Below are positions 35,189 through 44,393 of a stretch of 64,000 bases of DNA, in pieces. Numbering within the stretch: the first letter of the stretch is position 1; each line of letters begins with the position of its first letter. This DNA comes from an uncultured Alistipes sp. GTDB lineage: Bacteria > Bacteroidota > Bacteroidia > Bacteroidales > UBA932. A program made the translations under genes and the position numbers. Below the pieces are notes generated by a model. That model searched no databases. It saw only the letters and a program-made list of their open reading frames with translations, and had not been told where the DNA came from. The stretch is from positions 62,001 through 126,000 of the forward strand of contig URSC01000003.1 in assembly GCA_900550465.1 (NCBI GenBank). The letters run 5' to 3'.

Positions 35189-35758
35189 TTATTCGCCGAC
35201 CAGCACTTTTGCGATTATCTCATCGACGGTGGAGCAGAAACACGGTATGGCCGCATCGGCCGCTGACATGAAGCCTCGGGAAGCCATCGTCTCGAAAAGT
35301 CCGCGCAAACAGTCGTAATAACCGTCGGTATTGAGGATAAACACCGGCTTGGCGTGCTCCCGGAGCTGATGGCCGAGCAGCCAGCAGAAGAGTTCGTGCA
35401 TGGTGCCGTAGCTGCCGGGCAGGACAATGCAGGCCTGACTGAGTTCCGTCATCTTAGCCACACGGGAAGCCAGATCCGGAGTCTCTATCATCTCCGCCAA
35501 CCCCTGCGCCCGTACCTCTATCCGGCGGTCCTGCGACTCCTTCTTGCCCTTGAAATTCTTCGGGAAGACCCCGGTTACCCGACCGCCTGCCTGTATTGCC
35601 GCAGAAGCCATTGTCCACATTGTTCCTACAGAGGCTCCTCCGTAGACTATCTCCACACCGGCCTGAGCCAGACGCCGTCCGAGCTCCGCCGCATTGTCCG
35701 CATACACCGGCGAGTTTCCGGCCGCCGAACCGAGGTATATTGTAACCTTATGTATCAT
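35189..35758 (-). CDS. LOG-family protein (TIGR00730; nucleotide phosphoribohydrolase-like)
   Basis: The 189-residue protein has the Rossmann-type LOG fold motifs GGASVGTMWTMASAAIQAGG and PGSYGTMHELF (the PGGxGTxxE motif with Ser and Tyr replacing two positions). Family enzymes release free bases from nucleoside 5'-monophosphates (cytokinin activation in plants); the bacterial role is unclear. It is 12 nt after mnmA on the same strand. Confidence 0.9.
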   Translation of the reverse strand: MIHKVTIYLGSAAGNSPVYADNAAELGRRLAQAGVEIVYGGASVGTMWTMASAAIQAGGRVTGVFPKNFKGKKESQDRRIEVRAQGLAEMIETPDLASRVAKMTELSQACIVLPGSYGTMHELFCWLLGHQLREHAKPVFILNTDGYYDCLRGLFETMASRGFMSAADAAIPCFCSTVDEIIAKVLVGE

Positions 35759-35770
35759 ATCTTATAATAA

Positions 35771-37036
35771 CTATTCCGAGATGACTCCGCTGCCCAGCAT
35801 CTCCAGATCTTCCGGAGCGTACCACACAGCGAACTGTCCGGGGGTTATGCCCCTCTGAGGCTCCTCGAAGACGATGTACATCCCGTCATCCAGGCAATGC
35901 AGGGCAGCCTGCTGCAGGGGCTGGCGGTAACGGACGCGGACCAGGTAGCGGCGGACCTCCCCGGGCGCCATCCGGAGGTCCGGGCGGATCCAGTGAACCT
36001 CGTCGGCATTGATCTTCAATGCCTTCCGCATAAGGCCCGGATGCTCGTGTCCCTCTCCTACGTAGATGGTATTGGTGGCAATGGATGTGTCGAGGATAAA
36101 TATCGGCTCGCGATGTCCCCCGATGTTCAGGCCCTTGCGCTGACCGATGGTATAGTACTGGGCGCCGATGTGGGTACCTATCTTCCTGCCGTCGCTCTCC
36201 CGGTAGTGGTAGGCGCGGGCCAAGGCCCTGACTTCCGACGGGCCGAGGGCGGTGATGTCCGCCGCATCCGGTTCAGACGTGGCAGCGGCATATCCGGGAT
36301 ATTCCGCCCTGATATTGTCATAGAAATCCCGGAAAATCTCCACCACATTGCCCTCCCTCGAAGCGAGCTTCTGCTGCAGGAACACCGGCAGATCGACCTT
36401 CCCCACGAAGCAGATGCCCTGCGAGTCCTTTTTCTCCGCGCTGGGCAGACCGGCCTCACGGGCCAGGCGGCGGACCTCCGGCTTGACGATGTCGCCTATC
36501 GGAAAGAGGGCGGCGGAGAGCTGTTCCTGGGTCAGCTGGCAGAGGAAGTAGCTCTGGTCCTTGTTGCCGTCAGCTCCGGCTAAGATGCGGTAGACAGGCT
36601 GTCCGTCCCGGCCGTCCGTCACGTCTTTGCGGCAGTAGTGCCCGGTGGCCACATAGTCGGCCCCGAGGTCGCGGGCAGCTTTCAGGAAGGCGTCGAACTT
36701 GATCTCGCTGTTGCAGAGCACGTCCGGATTGGGGGTGCGGCCCTTGGAATATTCCGAGAACATATAGTCCACCACCCTGTGCCGGTAGGTGTCCGACAGG
36801 TCGATGAACTCGAAGGGTATGCCTATCTTCCGGGCCACCATCTCGGCCACCTTGCGGTCCTCCTCCCACTCGCATTCCCCGTGCAGGGTGCCGGTGACAT
36901 CGTGCCAGTTCTGCATGAAGAGGGCGAACACGTCGTATCCGGCCCGGGCCAGCAGCAGGGCGGCCACCGAGGAATCCACTCCGCCGGAGAGGCCCACGGC
37001 TATTTTCTTGCCCCAGAGATCATCTTTCAGTTCCAT
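35771..37036 (-). CDS. mnmA: tRNA 2-thiouridylase MnmA
   Basis: The start at 37036 (MELKDDLWGKKIAVG) is chosen; longer frames reach through the SRP RNA gene. The 421-residue protein has the PP-loop GLSGGVDSSVAALLL (about residue 14), catalytic Cys in NPDVLCNSEIKFD and second Cys in SQGICFVG, followed by the C-terminal domains (YTIGQRKGLNIGGH). It inserts sulfur at position 2 of the wobble uridine of Lys, Glu and Gln tRNAs. A TACATTTG box lies upstream on the minus strand (37074-37067). Confidence 0.96.
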   Translation of the reverse strand: MELKDDLWGKKIAVGLSGGVDSSVAALLLARAGYDVFALFMQNWHDVTGTLHGECEWEEDRKVAEMVARKIGIPFEFIDLSDTYRHRVVDYMFSEYSKGRTPNPDVLCNSEIKFDAFLKAARDLGADYVATGHYCRKDVTDGRDGQPVYRILAGADGNKDQSYFLCQLTQEQLSAALFPIGDIVKPEVRRLAREAGLPSAEKKDSQGICFVGKVDLPVFLQQKLASREGNVVEIFRDFYDNIRAEYPGYAAATSEPDAADITALGPSEVRALARAYHYRESDGRKIGTHIGAQYYTIGQRKGLNIGGHREPIFILDTSIATNTIYVGEGHEHPGLMRKALKINADEVHWIRPDLRMAPGEVRRYLVRVRYRQPLQQAALHCLDDGMYIVFEEPQRGITPGQFAVWYAPEDLEMLGSGVISE

Positions 37037-37094
37037 TCCTAAGCGTAGATTTTCAAAAATTCTGTGCAAATGTAGAAAATTTGGCGAAAATGTA

Positions 37095-37102
37095 TATCTT
37101 TG
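37095..37102 (+). promoter_or_regulatory. -7 box (TATCTTTG) of the SRP RNA gene
   Basis: An exact TAnnTTTG match ending five bases before the SRP RNA GGG start, which is the expected distance to the transcription start. No good -33 box is seen. Confidence 0.65.
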
Positions 37103-37106
37103 CACT

Positions 37107-37205
37107 CGGGTAAGTCTTACACGACCAGCTCCCATCCAACCTCCCCAGGGCCGGAAGGCAGCAAGGACACGATGGTCGTAGCGGTGCGATGTAATCAGCT
37201 TACCC
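37107..37205 (+). ncRNA. ffs: Signal recognition particle RNA (small bacterial type)
   Basis: About 98 nt. GGGTAAG at the 5' end pairs with CTTACCC at the 3' end, and the apical Ffh-binding loop contains the conserved internal loop and GGAA tetraloop in GGGCCGGAAGGCAGCAAGG. The end is followed by a T-run (TTTTTT), serving as terminator. With Ffh it targets membrane and secreted proteins. Confidence 0.95.
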
Positions 37206-37244
37206 TTTTTTATTTTAATAAGTACCCCTAATCCGCCGAACACC

Positions 37245-38342
37245 ATGAGAACTGTCACCCCTCTTATCTGCATCTGTACCTCAGCCCTTCTGCTAACCGC
37301 ATCCTGCTCCCCGAAAGTTGACTCCGACGGCATCCGCGTCATAGACGCTGACCTGACCGGCAAGGAGATTACCGACATCAGCCTGACAGACCTGGCCAAG
37401 ACCATCCTGGAATTCTCCGAGGAGAGCATCATCGGAGGTATCAAGGATCTGGTCTACACTGATGACGGAGGCTACATCATAGCTTCGGGTACTGCGGGCA
37501 ACTACCGCCTGATGCAGTTTGACCGAGACGGCCGGTACATCCGCGACATCAGTCACCAGGGCCGCGGACCAGGTGAGTTCCTGAACATAACGTCCATCTT
37601 CATGCTCGGGGACACTCTTAACGTAGGTTCGTTCCAGGGCTTCAACCACAGCCTGCAGCGCTACATCATCACCCCCGGCGGCTACACCGTCATCCCCGGC
37701 ACCGAGAGCGGCGACATCAAACATGGAATCATCTACATGACCGCCACACCGGACATCCCCGGCAGATACATCGTCAAGCATATCTGGAACGGTACACCCG
37801 GATTCAGCACCCCGCTCTACGGCATATACGACAGGGACTGGAACGTAGTGGACACCTCCGAGGTCAAATATCCCGCGGGAGGCTACAGCACCGCTTTCCC
37901 TTTCTCTCACGTGGACAGAAGCATATACATGGCCTTCATCGGTTCCGACACCATCTACAGGGCTGACGGAGAGCGCATCACCCCGGCCATCATCTACGAC
38001 TTCGGCCAGAGCGGCCTGCCCGCCGACATCAAGTACAACTTCGCAAACCGCTTCGAGTACAACCGCTCGCATCCCGACGACAGCACGCACCTCTTCCACA
38101 ACTGCTCTTTGATTTCCGAAGACAAGGTCTACGCCTGCATGAGCACGGCCAGTTCGGTGCTGATAATGGTTCATGACCTGCGCAGCGGCAAATCCAAATT
38201 CTACCGCATACTCGGCGAAGACGGAGAACCCGCCGGTCTGTACTACATGTTCAATGCCCCAGACGGCAGGTCATACGGTATCTTCATGCCCTCCGGGGAG
38301 GACGGGCAGAATCCCGCCGTCTACGACATCTCACGCCTATAG
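37245..38342 (+). CDS. 6-bladed beta-propeller lipoprotein
   Basis: The 365-residue protein has lipobox TASC (Cys 21) and repeated blade motifs such as IKDLVYTDDGGYIIAS, RLMQFDRDGRYIRDISHQGR followed by GPGEF, a signature of Bacteroidales 6-bladed beta-propeller proteins. Function is unknown; likely a surface or periplasmic binding lipoprotein. It ends convergently with cdd, overlapping 6 bases. Confidence 0.85.
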   Translation: MRTVTPLICICTSALLLTASCSPKVDSDGIRVIDADLTGKEITDISLTDLAKTILEFSEESIIGGIKDLVYTDDGGYIIASGTAGNYRLMQFDRDGRYIRDISHQGRGPGEFLNITSIFMLGDTLNVGSFQGFNHSLQRYIITPGGYTVIPGTESGDIKHGIIYMTATPDIPGRYIVKHIWNGTPGFSTPLYGIYDRDWNVVDTSEVKYPAGGYSTAFPFSHVDRSIYMAFIGSDTIYRADGERITPAIIYDFGQSGLPADIKYNFANRFEYNRSHPDDSTHLFHNCSLISEDKVYACMSTASSVLIMVHDLRSGKSKFYRILGEDGEPAGLYYMFNAPDGRSYGIFMPSGEDGQNPAVYDISRL

Positions 38343-38810
38343 GCCGTTAAAAATAAAGGGCAGAATATCCTCCACACAGGAAAATACGACAATACAGCTG
38401 AGGCCTCCCACGATGACACGGACGGGGGCCTCGGCTCTTTTCTGGGACTCGGCGAGGACCTGACGGCAGGCTCCGCAGGGCCAGGCCGGCTCGGGGAGCA
38501 TCCGGCCGCCGCGGCAGGCTGTTATGGCAATGGCCCTTACGGCCAGATGGGGATACTGCGCATGGGCCGCGAAGAGGGCGGTCCGCTCGGCGCAGAGGCC
38601 CGAGGGAAAGGCCGCATTCTCCTGATTGGCCCCGGTGACCACCGTACCGTCCGAAAGGAGCACCGCCGCTCCCACATTGTACTTGGAATAAGGGGCATAC
38701 GAGCCTTCTGTCGCCTTGACCGCCCTTTCCAGCAGCGAACGGTCCTCCTCCTCCATCTCCGCCATCGAGGCATATTCCTGATAATCTATCGTGAGTATTT
38801 TCTGTGCCAT
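38337..38810 (-). CDS. cdd: Cytidine deaminase
   Basis: The 157-residue protein has the zinc-binding CAERTALF and PCGACRQVL motifs of tetrameric cytidine deaminases and the substrate segment YAPYSKYNVGAAVLL. It converts cytidine and deoxycytidine to uridine forms for pyrimidine salvage. A TAAATTTG box on the minus strand (38847-38840) is a likely -7 element. Confidence 0.95.
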   Translation of the reverse strand: MAQKILTIDYQEYASMAEMEEEDRSLLERAVKATEGSYAPYSKYNVGAAVLLSDGTVVTGANQENAAFPSGLCAERTALFAAHAQYPHLAVRAIAITACRGGRMLPEPAWPCGACRQVLAESQKRAEAPVRVIVGGLSCIVVFSCVEDILPFIFNGL

Positions 38811-38927
38811 GGCATTTATCTTTTATTGCTTTGACGAGACAAATTTAACAATTCCATCCCGAATTTTCTAAATTTGACTTCGTCATTTGTACTGTGAAAT
38901 AAATTTCCTTTGCACTCGGTTTCTGCG

Positions 38928-38935
38928 TACATTTG
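38928..38935 (+). promoter_or_regulatory. -7 box (TACATTTG) directly before the coiled-coil protein gene
   Basis: The exact TAnnTTTG match ends four bases before the ATG at 38940, which would place the transcription start at or just inside the start codon. TTTG at 38909-38912 is 15 bp upstream, shorter than the usual spacer. Confidence 0.45.
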
Positions 38936-38939
38936 TACT

Positions 38940-39659
38940 ATGGATTGGGATTTTATCATACACTGCATACTGGCCGTGGGGCTGTCGGCGGCTCTGATTG
39001 CGCTGCTGGACAGCCGTATCAAGCTGAGGAAGGAGCGGCGGAAGACATCGATGTTCTACGGCATTTCCAAGGACTTAGAGGGGGACACGTGGAAGCAGAA
39101 GGACGTTATCGAGGAGCAGAACGGTACGATACTGGAGCAGGACAGCACAATACGGGAACAGAAGCATGAGATTGAAAGCCTCGAGGCAGACCTGAAGGAG
39201 AGTCGGGCTATGGCACGGATGCTGCTGGAGCGCGGCCAGGGCGGCCAGAGCAGACTCACCGCCTTCACCGAGCGGCTGCTGATGCTCATCGACGAGACAG
39301 CCAACGTCCACTACGAAAGCGCATCCAGCCCCGCAACCCTTAGTCGCAGGCTCAAGGAGACCCTTCAAACCGGACTCACCGGCCACGAGGCCATGGAGCA
39401 GATCGGCGGCCTCATCGAGACCTCCTACCCCGGCTTCCTCAGCGGACTCTTCGACGACTTTCCCTGGCTGACCGACGACGACCGCCTGCTCATCTGCCTG
39501 ATGTGCTGCGGCCTCTCCCCCAACGCCGCCAGCGTCATCCTCGACCGCGACCTCAACCGCCTCAACAAATGGAAGACATCTCTCGCCAGGCAGATGGGCC
39601 TCTCCACCCGCCTCTCCAAATACCTCAAGGACCGGCTGGCCTCCTGCCGCTGCGCATAA
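38940..39659 (+). CDS. Membrane-anchored coiled-coil protein with possible C-terminal helix-turn-helix
   Basis: The ATG at 38940 gives 239 residues. One N-terminal membrane helix (about 5-25) is followed by a charged coiled coil (EEQNGTILEQDSTIREQKHE, about 55-100). The C-terminal part (PGFLSGLFDDFPWLTDDDRL, LMCCGLSPNAASVIL, LNRLNKWKTSLARQMGLS) resembles the LuxR-like helix-turn-helix ends of Bacteroidales membrane regulators in layout. No known family is confidently matched. If leaderless (see the -7 box), the start is exact; a later Met at 39052 is the alternative. Confidence 0.6.
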   Translation: MDWDFIIHCILAVGLSAALIALLDSRIKLRKERRKTSMFYGISKDLEGDTWKQKDVIEEQNGTILEQDSTIREQKHEIESLEADLKESRAMARMLLERGQGGQSRLTAFTERLLMLIDETANVHYESASSPATLSRRLKETLQTGLTGHEAMEQIGGLIETSYPGFLSGLFDDFPWLTDDDRLLICLMCCGLSPNAASVILDRDLNRLNKWKTSLARQMGLSTRLSKYLKDRLASCRCA

Positions 39660-39750
39660 CCTCACTGGAAGGCCTGTATACCACATTTTGCCTTGCTTGC
39701 CTCCTCTTTAACTCTACCCCTTCTAATTAACAACTCCTTTCCACCTCGCA

Positions 39751-40250
39751 CCATTTCCACCTTCCGAAGGTGCGTCAATTTCCCGCTTTTTCTGCTCACC
39801 TTCCGAAGGTGAGTAGATGCACCACCGCCACGAGAACGCCTGCTGCTGCTTTTTCCAGCACCACACGCCTTTTCCACCTTCCGAAGGTGCGTTGATTTCC
39901 CGCTTTTTCTGCTCACCTTCCGAAGGTGAGTAGATGCACCACCGCCACGAGAACGCCTGCTGCTGCTTTTTCCAGCACCACACGCCTTTTCCACCTTCCG
40001 AAGGTGCGTTGATTTCCCGCTTTTTCTGCTCACCTTCCGAAGGTGAGTAGATGCACCACCGCCACGAGAACGCCTGCTGCTGCTTTTTCCAGCACCACAC
40101 GCCTTTTCCACCTTCCGAAGGTGCGTTGATTTCCCGCTTTTTCTGCTCACCTTCCGAAGGTGAGTAGATGCACCACCGCCACGAGAACGCCAGCTGCTGC
40201 TTTTGCCAATACCACAAGCCTTTTCCACCTTCCGAAGGTGAGTAGATGGC
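39751..40250. repeat. 117-bp tandem repeat array with embedded palindromes
   Basis: The motif CTTCCGAAGG of the first palindrome recurs at 39761, 39878, 39995, 40112 and 40229, exactly 117 bp apart. Each unit holds two palindromes, CACCTTCCGAAGGTG followed by CG, and CTCACCTTCCGAAGGTGAG, separated by about 20-80 bp. Units are almost identical, with changes at the first and last copies only. Because 117 is 39 codons, long frames stay open on both strands (39-residue repeat on the minus strand, starting STHLRKVSRKSGK), but no start, signal or homology supports a protein. Confidence 0.9.
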
Positions 40251-40560
40251 CTTGCACTCCGCTCAAGAAGGTGACGGGTAAACGGCACTTTCGCCGGCAC
40301 CTTCCGGATGGCCGAAGGCAGGAATACTGATGGAGGACGCACATCACATAAATGCCACATAAACGCGATGAGAAAAAACTTCCGCAATGGCATAGATTGT
40401 GGCTGAAAATCAGGGGCTGCCGTTTAGAAAAAACTTCCGGGGCTTGCCAGGCGTGGAAACGGTACTTAATTTTGCAGCCGACTGCTGCAGGCATACAACT
40501 GGCAAACAGATGACGACAGCAGACATACAATGAACAGAGAACGAACAAACTGCGAAATGA
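40251..40560. other. Non-coding stretch between the two repeat arrays
   Basis: No gene seen. It contains a direct repeat AGAAAAAACTTCCG (about 40371 and 40426) and the promoter at 40443-40474. Confidence 0.5.
40443..40474 (+). promoter_or_regulatory. Promoter upstream of the 7-bp repeat array
   Basis: CTTG (40443-40446), a 20-bp spacer and TAATTTTG (40467-40474) fit the Bacteroidales promoter. Transcription from about 40480 would place the whole 7-bp repeat array in the 5' leader (about 490 nt) of the permease gene at 40969. Confidence 0.6.
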
Positions 40561-40561
40561 G

Positions 40562-40922
40562 AGGGTGAACAAACAACGAACAAATAGTGAACAGATAACA
40601 AAAGTTAACAACAGACAACAAACAGCGAACAGCAAACAACAAACAGCAAACAACAAACAGCAAACAACAGACAGCAGACAACAAACAGCAAACAGCGAAC
40701 AGCAAACAACAAACAACAAACAACAGACAACAGACAGCAGACAACAAACAGCAGACAGCAGACAACAAACAGCAGACAGCAGACAACAAACAGCGAACAA
40801 CAGACAGCAGACAACAATCAGCGAACAGCAAACAACAAACAACTGACAGCAAACAGCTGACGACAGCGAGCAGACAGCAAACAGCGAACAACAAACAGCA
40901 AACAACAGACAGCAAAACAGCA
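40562..40922 (+). repeat. About 50 tandem copies of a 7-bp repeat (ACARCRR)
   Basis: The region is a degenerate heptanucleotide array: ACAACAA, ACAGCAA, ACAGCGA, ACAACAG, ACAGCAG and so on, nearly free of T on the plus strand. Since 7 and 3 share no factor, the unit passes through all frames and none contains a stop over long stretches, so the apparent reading frames on both strands are consequences of the repeat. It ends 46 bp before the permease start. Confidence 0.92.
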
Positions 40923-40968
40923 GCCCCCACAACCACCAAGCAACTTACCAAAGCCATAACACACCGCC

Positions 40969-43331
40969 ATGAGACGCATACACTTCAACCGCCACACTCT
41001 CTTTTCCACCGTCTTGAATGTAACGGGACTGACCCTCGCCCTCTCTGTATTCATGATACTGATGGTGCAGGTGATGTATGACTGGAGATACGACAGATGC
41101 TGGCCCGGACACGAAAAGATATACCGGCTGGAATATGCCGCCCAGGAAGACCTTAGTTCCTACAGCGTGAACTGGTCGAGACCTATGATTAACACGATGA
41201 AGGATGCGTTGCCCCAGGCCGAGGCTGTCGGCACATACCTGTACAGCAAAGGGCAGAGTGCTCCTATGCGTGAGACCGGGACGGACAATCCTGGAATCAC
41301 ACTCAGGTACGCAGACTGCGACTACGGGCTGCTGAGGGTATTCCCATTCGAGTTCACCGAGGGCGACACATCGCTGTTCAAGGCTCCCCGGACTGCCGTA
41401 ATCTCCGAAAATGGAGCGGAGAAGCTGTTCGGCAGCGAGTCTCCCATAGGCAGGGAGGTGGAATTCGCCTCTCCGGCCACCGTCCGGTTCCTTCCAAGGC
41501 AGTTCACTATCGTGGGGGTGTTCAAGGATTTCCCGGAGAATTCCAGTGTGGACAACGAAGTCATAATCAATATCGGGGACTTTTCCATCAACAATTACGG
41601 GAATTGGGCCTACTACTGTTATGTCAGGACTTCCGACCATGAAGGGCTTCAGTCGGCACTGGATGAATATGCAGACAAGTTGTCCGGAGGACAAGAGGAT
41701 TCCGGATTCAGGGGATTCCGGATCACCGGCCTGCACGATGCGTACTACAACTACAATTTCCCTCCTGACAACATCGCCAAGGGCAACCGCAGCACCACCA
41801 TCACACTCTTCTCCGTCGCCATCCTAATCCTGCTGATTGCAGCCATCAATTTCATCAATTTCTCCATGGCGGCAGTACCATTCCGCATCAAGAGTCTCAA
41901 TACCAGAAGAGTAATCGGAGCGACACGCGGAACCCTGATATGGCGGCAGCTCGGCTCGACACTTCTGCTGGTACTGGCCGCTTTTGTCCTCAGCGCAGGA
42001 GTGATGTCCGTCGCCGCGACCACAGGCATTGCCTCGTACATCTCCGGTTCGCTGAAAGTCCAGGACAACCCTGCCGTGCTCCTCATCGGCCTGTGTGCTG
42101 CCGTGACCACTGCCCTGGCCGCAGGGATTTTTCCCGCCCGCTACAGCACCTCGTTCAACCCGGCGATGGTACTCAAAGGCTCATTTTCCCTCTCCGCCCG
42201 GGGCCGGAATCTGCGCACGGTGCTCGTCAGCATACAGTACCTGGTCTCTTTCATCCTGATTATCTGCGCACTGTTCATCACCCTGCAGGTAAGATACATG
42301 AAAGGGTTCGACATGGGCTACGACCGGGAACATATCGTGGAGTTCAGCCTTCCAAACGAATCGGCAGTAAGGCGGGAGACTCTTAGAGAAATGCTGCTCG
42401 GGAACCCGGCCATCACCGACGTGACCTTCTCCGCCTACTCCATCGCCTCGGAGACAAAGATGCCCTGGGGCCGTCAGTACAACGGAGAGCCGGTACAGGT
42501 AGAATGCCTGCCCGTAGACCGCAATTTCATTTCCTTCTTCGATCTGGAACTGACCGGCGGAAGGGACTTCCTCCCATCCGATGACAACAATCCGGACGGC
42601 ACGATGATAGTAAACGGGACTTTTCTCAGCATGCATCCATTCTACCAGATCGGTTCCGGATTCCCGGGACACTCCAGCGGCTATGCGACGATAATCGGCT
42701 CCATCAGAGATTTCAACTTCAAGCCCCTGCAGCACAGTATCGGTCCTTTCTGCCTGTACAACTTCGGAAGCACCCCCTGGTGGCCGCTGCGGACGGGATA
42801 TGCCAGAATAATTCCAGGCGACATTCCCGCCACATTCGGATTCATCCGGCAAAAGATACAGGAGACAGCCCCTCCGTCAATGCCGAGGACATAGACATCC
42901 ATTTCCTCGATGATACGGTGGACAGACTCTATGCCAAAGAGGACAGGCTGGGCCGCCTGATCAGCACCGCATCCTGGATATCCCTGCTGATCTCAGTCAT
43001 CGGCATCCTCGGCCTCGTGTACTTCGAGACGCAGTTCCGCCGCAAGGAGATAGCCGTCCGCCGCGTGCACGGGGCATCGGTAGCGGAGATTCTCACCATG
43101 ATCAACCGCTACTACCTGACCATCACTCTCATCTGCTTCATCCTGACCGCACCCGTCTCCTTCATCATCATCCGCAAGTGGGTGTCCTCCTTCCCCTACC
43201 GGAGTCCGGTGCCGGTGTGGATATTCATTGCCGCCCTCGCCCTGACAGCAGCCGTCACTGCCGTCACCGTCACCCTCTGCAGCCGCCGGGCCGCACTGCG
43301 CAATCCGGTCGAGTCCATCTCCAATGAATAG
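40969..43331 (+). pseudogene. ABC transporter permease (FtsX type) with one frameshift
   Basis: The first frame (40969-42894) encodes a MacB/FtsX permease: N-terminal helix, periplasmic core, then a three-helix block with NTRRVIGATRGTLIWRQLG. Near 42862-42866 the frame changes: the remaining FtsX block (IAVRRVHGASVAEIL, ending NPVESISNE at 43331) continues in another frame. Restoring one base after QKIQE gives a continuous 787-residue protein, matching the 777 of the paralogue at 28970. The gene is thus either recently inactivated or mis-sequenced by one base. No ATPase gene is adjacent. Confidence 0.85.
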
Positions 43332-43341
43332 AATTTTTTCG

Positions 43342-43349
43342 TACTTTTG
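43342..43349 (+). promoter_or_regulatory. -7 box (TACTTTTG) of the glucosaminidase gene
   Basis: Exact TAnnTTTG match with a leader of about 25 nt that contains GTTCAG/CTGAAC inverted arms (43353-43372). No clear -33 box. Confidence 0.45.
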
Positions 43350-43379
43350 TCCGTTCAGACTCACAGCTGAACTGACGAC

Positions 43380-44387
43380 ATGAGACAGACACTGAATTTC
43401 AATACCATCCGGACGATAATCAAGGGAGCGGCGGCGGCCATAATCCTGCTGCTGGCAGTCATGCCCGGCTACGGACAGCAGAGACTGACCCGTCAGGAAT
43501 ATATCGACAAGTACAAGGACGCGGCTATCCAGGCCATGAAGACCCACGGCATACCGGCCAGCATCACCCTGGCACAGGGATGCCTGGAATCAGGCGACGG
43601 CAACTCCGATCTGGCCGTCAAGGCCAACAACCACTTCGGTATCAAATGCCACAACGACTGGAAGGGCCCGACATACTACAAAAAGGACGACGACCCGGGG
43701 AAATCCTGCTTCCGCAAATACCGCAACCCGGCCGAATCCTTCAAGGACCACTCCGACTTCCTGCGCTACAGGGACCGCTACGCATTTCTCTTCGATCTGG
43801 AAATCACCGATTACAAGGCCTGGTGCCACGGCCTGAAGAAAGCCGGCTACGCCACCGACCCGCAGTACGCGCAGCGGCTGATCAAGATCATCGAGGACTA
43901 CCAGCTCTACCGCTTTGACCGCGAGATGTACGCGAAGGCCGAGCAGAACCGGAATCTCCTGCCTCCCAGCCCCAACGAGATCATGAAGGTCATGGAGCTC
44001 AATCCCGCCAGGACATCCCTCCTCTACAAGTACTCCCGCAACCGCATCATCTACCAGCGCAACGGTGTTCCCTACATCCTGGCCGGCAACCTCGACACCT
44101 ACGAGAGCATAGCCGGGGAGTACAACCTCTTCACCAAGGAGCTGCTGCGGTACAACGACCTCAAAAAGTCCAGGGACCTCCTCCCCGGCACAGTGGTCTA
44201 CCTCCAGAGGAAAAAGGCCAAAGCTCAGAGGCACATGGAAATACATATTGCAGTGGAAGGCGACACCTACTATGACGTATCCCAGAAATACGGAGTACGC
44301 ATGAAAAAACTCTTCAAGTACAATGACTACAAAAGCGGAGACATCCTTCACATCGGCGACGAGATATTCCTCCGCAGGCACAGATAG
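43380..44387 (+). CDS. Glucosaminidase-domain peptidoglycan hydrolase with LysM
   Basis: The 335-residue protein has a signal/anchor (about 10-30), then a glucosaminidase domain with catalytic Glu in TLAQGCLESGDGNSDLAVKA and NNHFGIKCHNDWKGPTYYKK. The C-terminal part holds LysM-like segments (YILAGNLDTYESIAGEYNLF; HIAVEGDTYYDVSQKYGVRM) that bind peptidoglycan. It probably cleaves the glycan chain during wall growth or division. It lies 6 nt before mltG, another glycan-strand enzyme, suggesting a cell-wall operon. Confidence 0.93.
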   Translation: MRQTLNFNTIRTIIKGAAAAIILLLAVMPGYGQQRLTRQEYIDKYKDAAIQAMKTHGIPASITLAQGCLESGDGNSDLAVKANNHFGIKCHNDWKGPTYYKKDDDPGKSCFRKYRNPAESFKDHSDFLRYRDRYAFLFDLEITDYKAWCHGLKKAGYATDPQYAQRLIKIIEDYQLYRFDREMYAKAEQNRNLLPPSPNEIMKVMELNPARTSLLYKYSRNRIIYQRNGVPYILAGNLDTYESIAGEYNLFTKELLRYNDLKKSRDLLPGTVVYLQRKKAKAQRHMEIHIAVEGDTYYDVSQKYGVRMKKLFKYNDYKSGDILHIGDEIFLRRHR

Positions 44388-44393
44388 GACAAT

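Noticed and set aside
37037..37444. N-terminal extension of MnmA
   Set aside because: It would run through the SRP RNA gene; the start at 37036 gives the normal MnmA N-terminus.
39662..40393. 243-codon minus-strand frame with 39-residue repeats
   Set aside because: The open frame follows from the 117-bp period being a multiple of three; another frame is open as well and neither has a convincing start or signal.
39751..40922. CRISPR array
   Set aside because: Units are contiguous tandem repeats with no unique spacers, and there are no cas genes nearby.
40466..40957. Cys/Leu/Val-rich minus-strand frames resembling membrane proteins
   Set aside because: A 7-bp repeat without stop codons opens several frames at once; the hydrophobic look is a product of the repeat.
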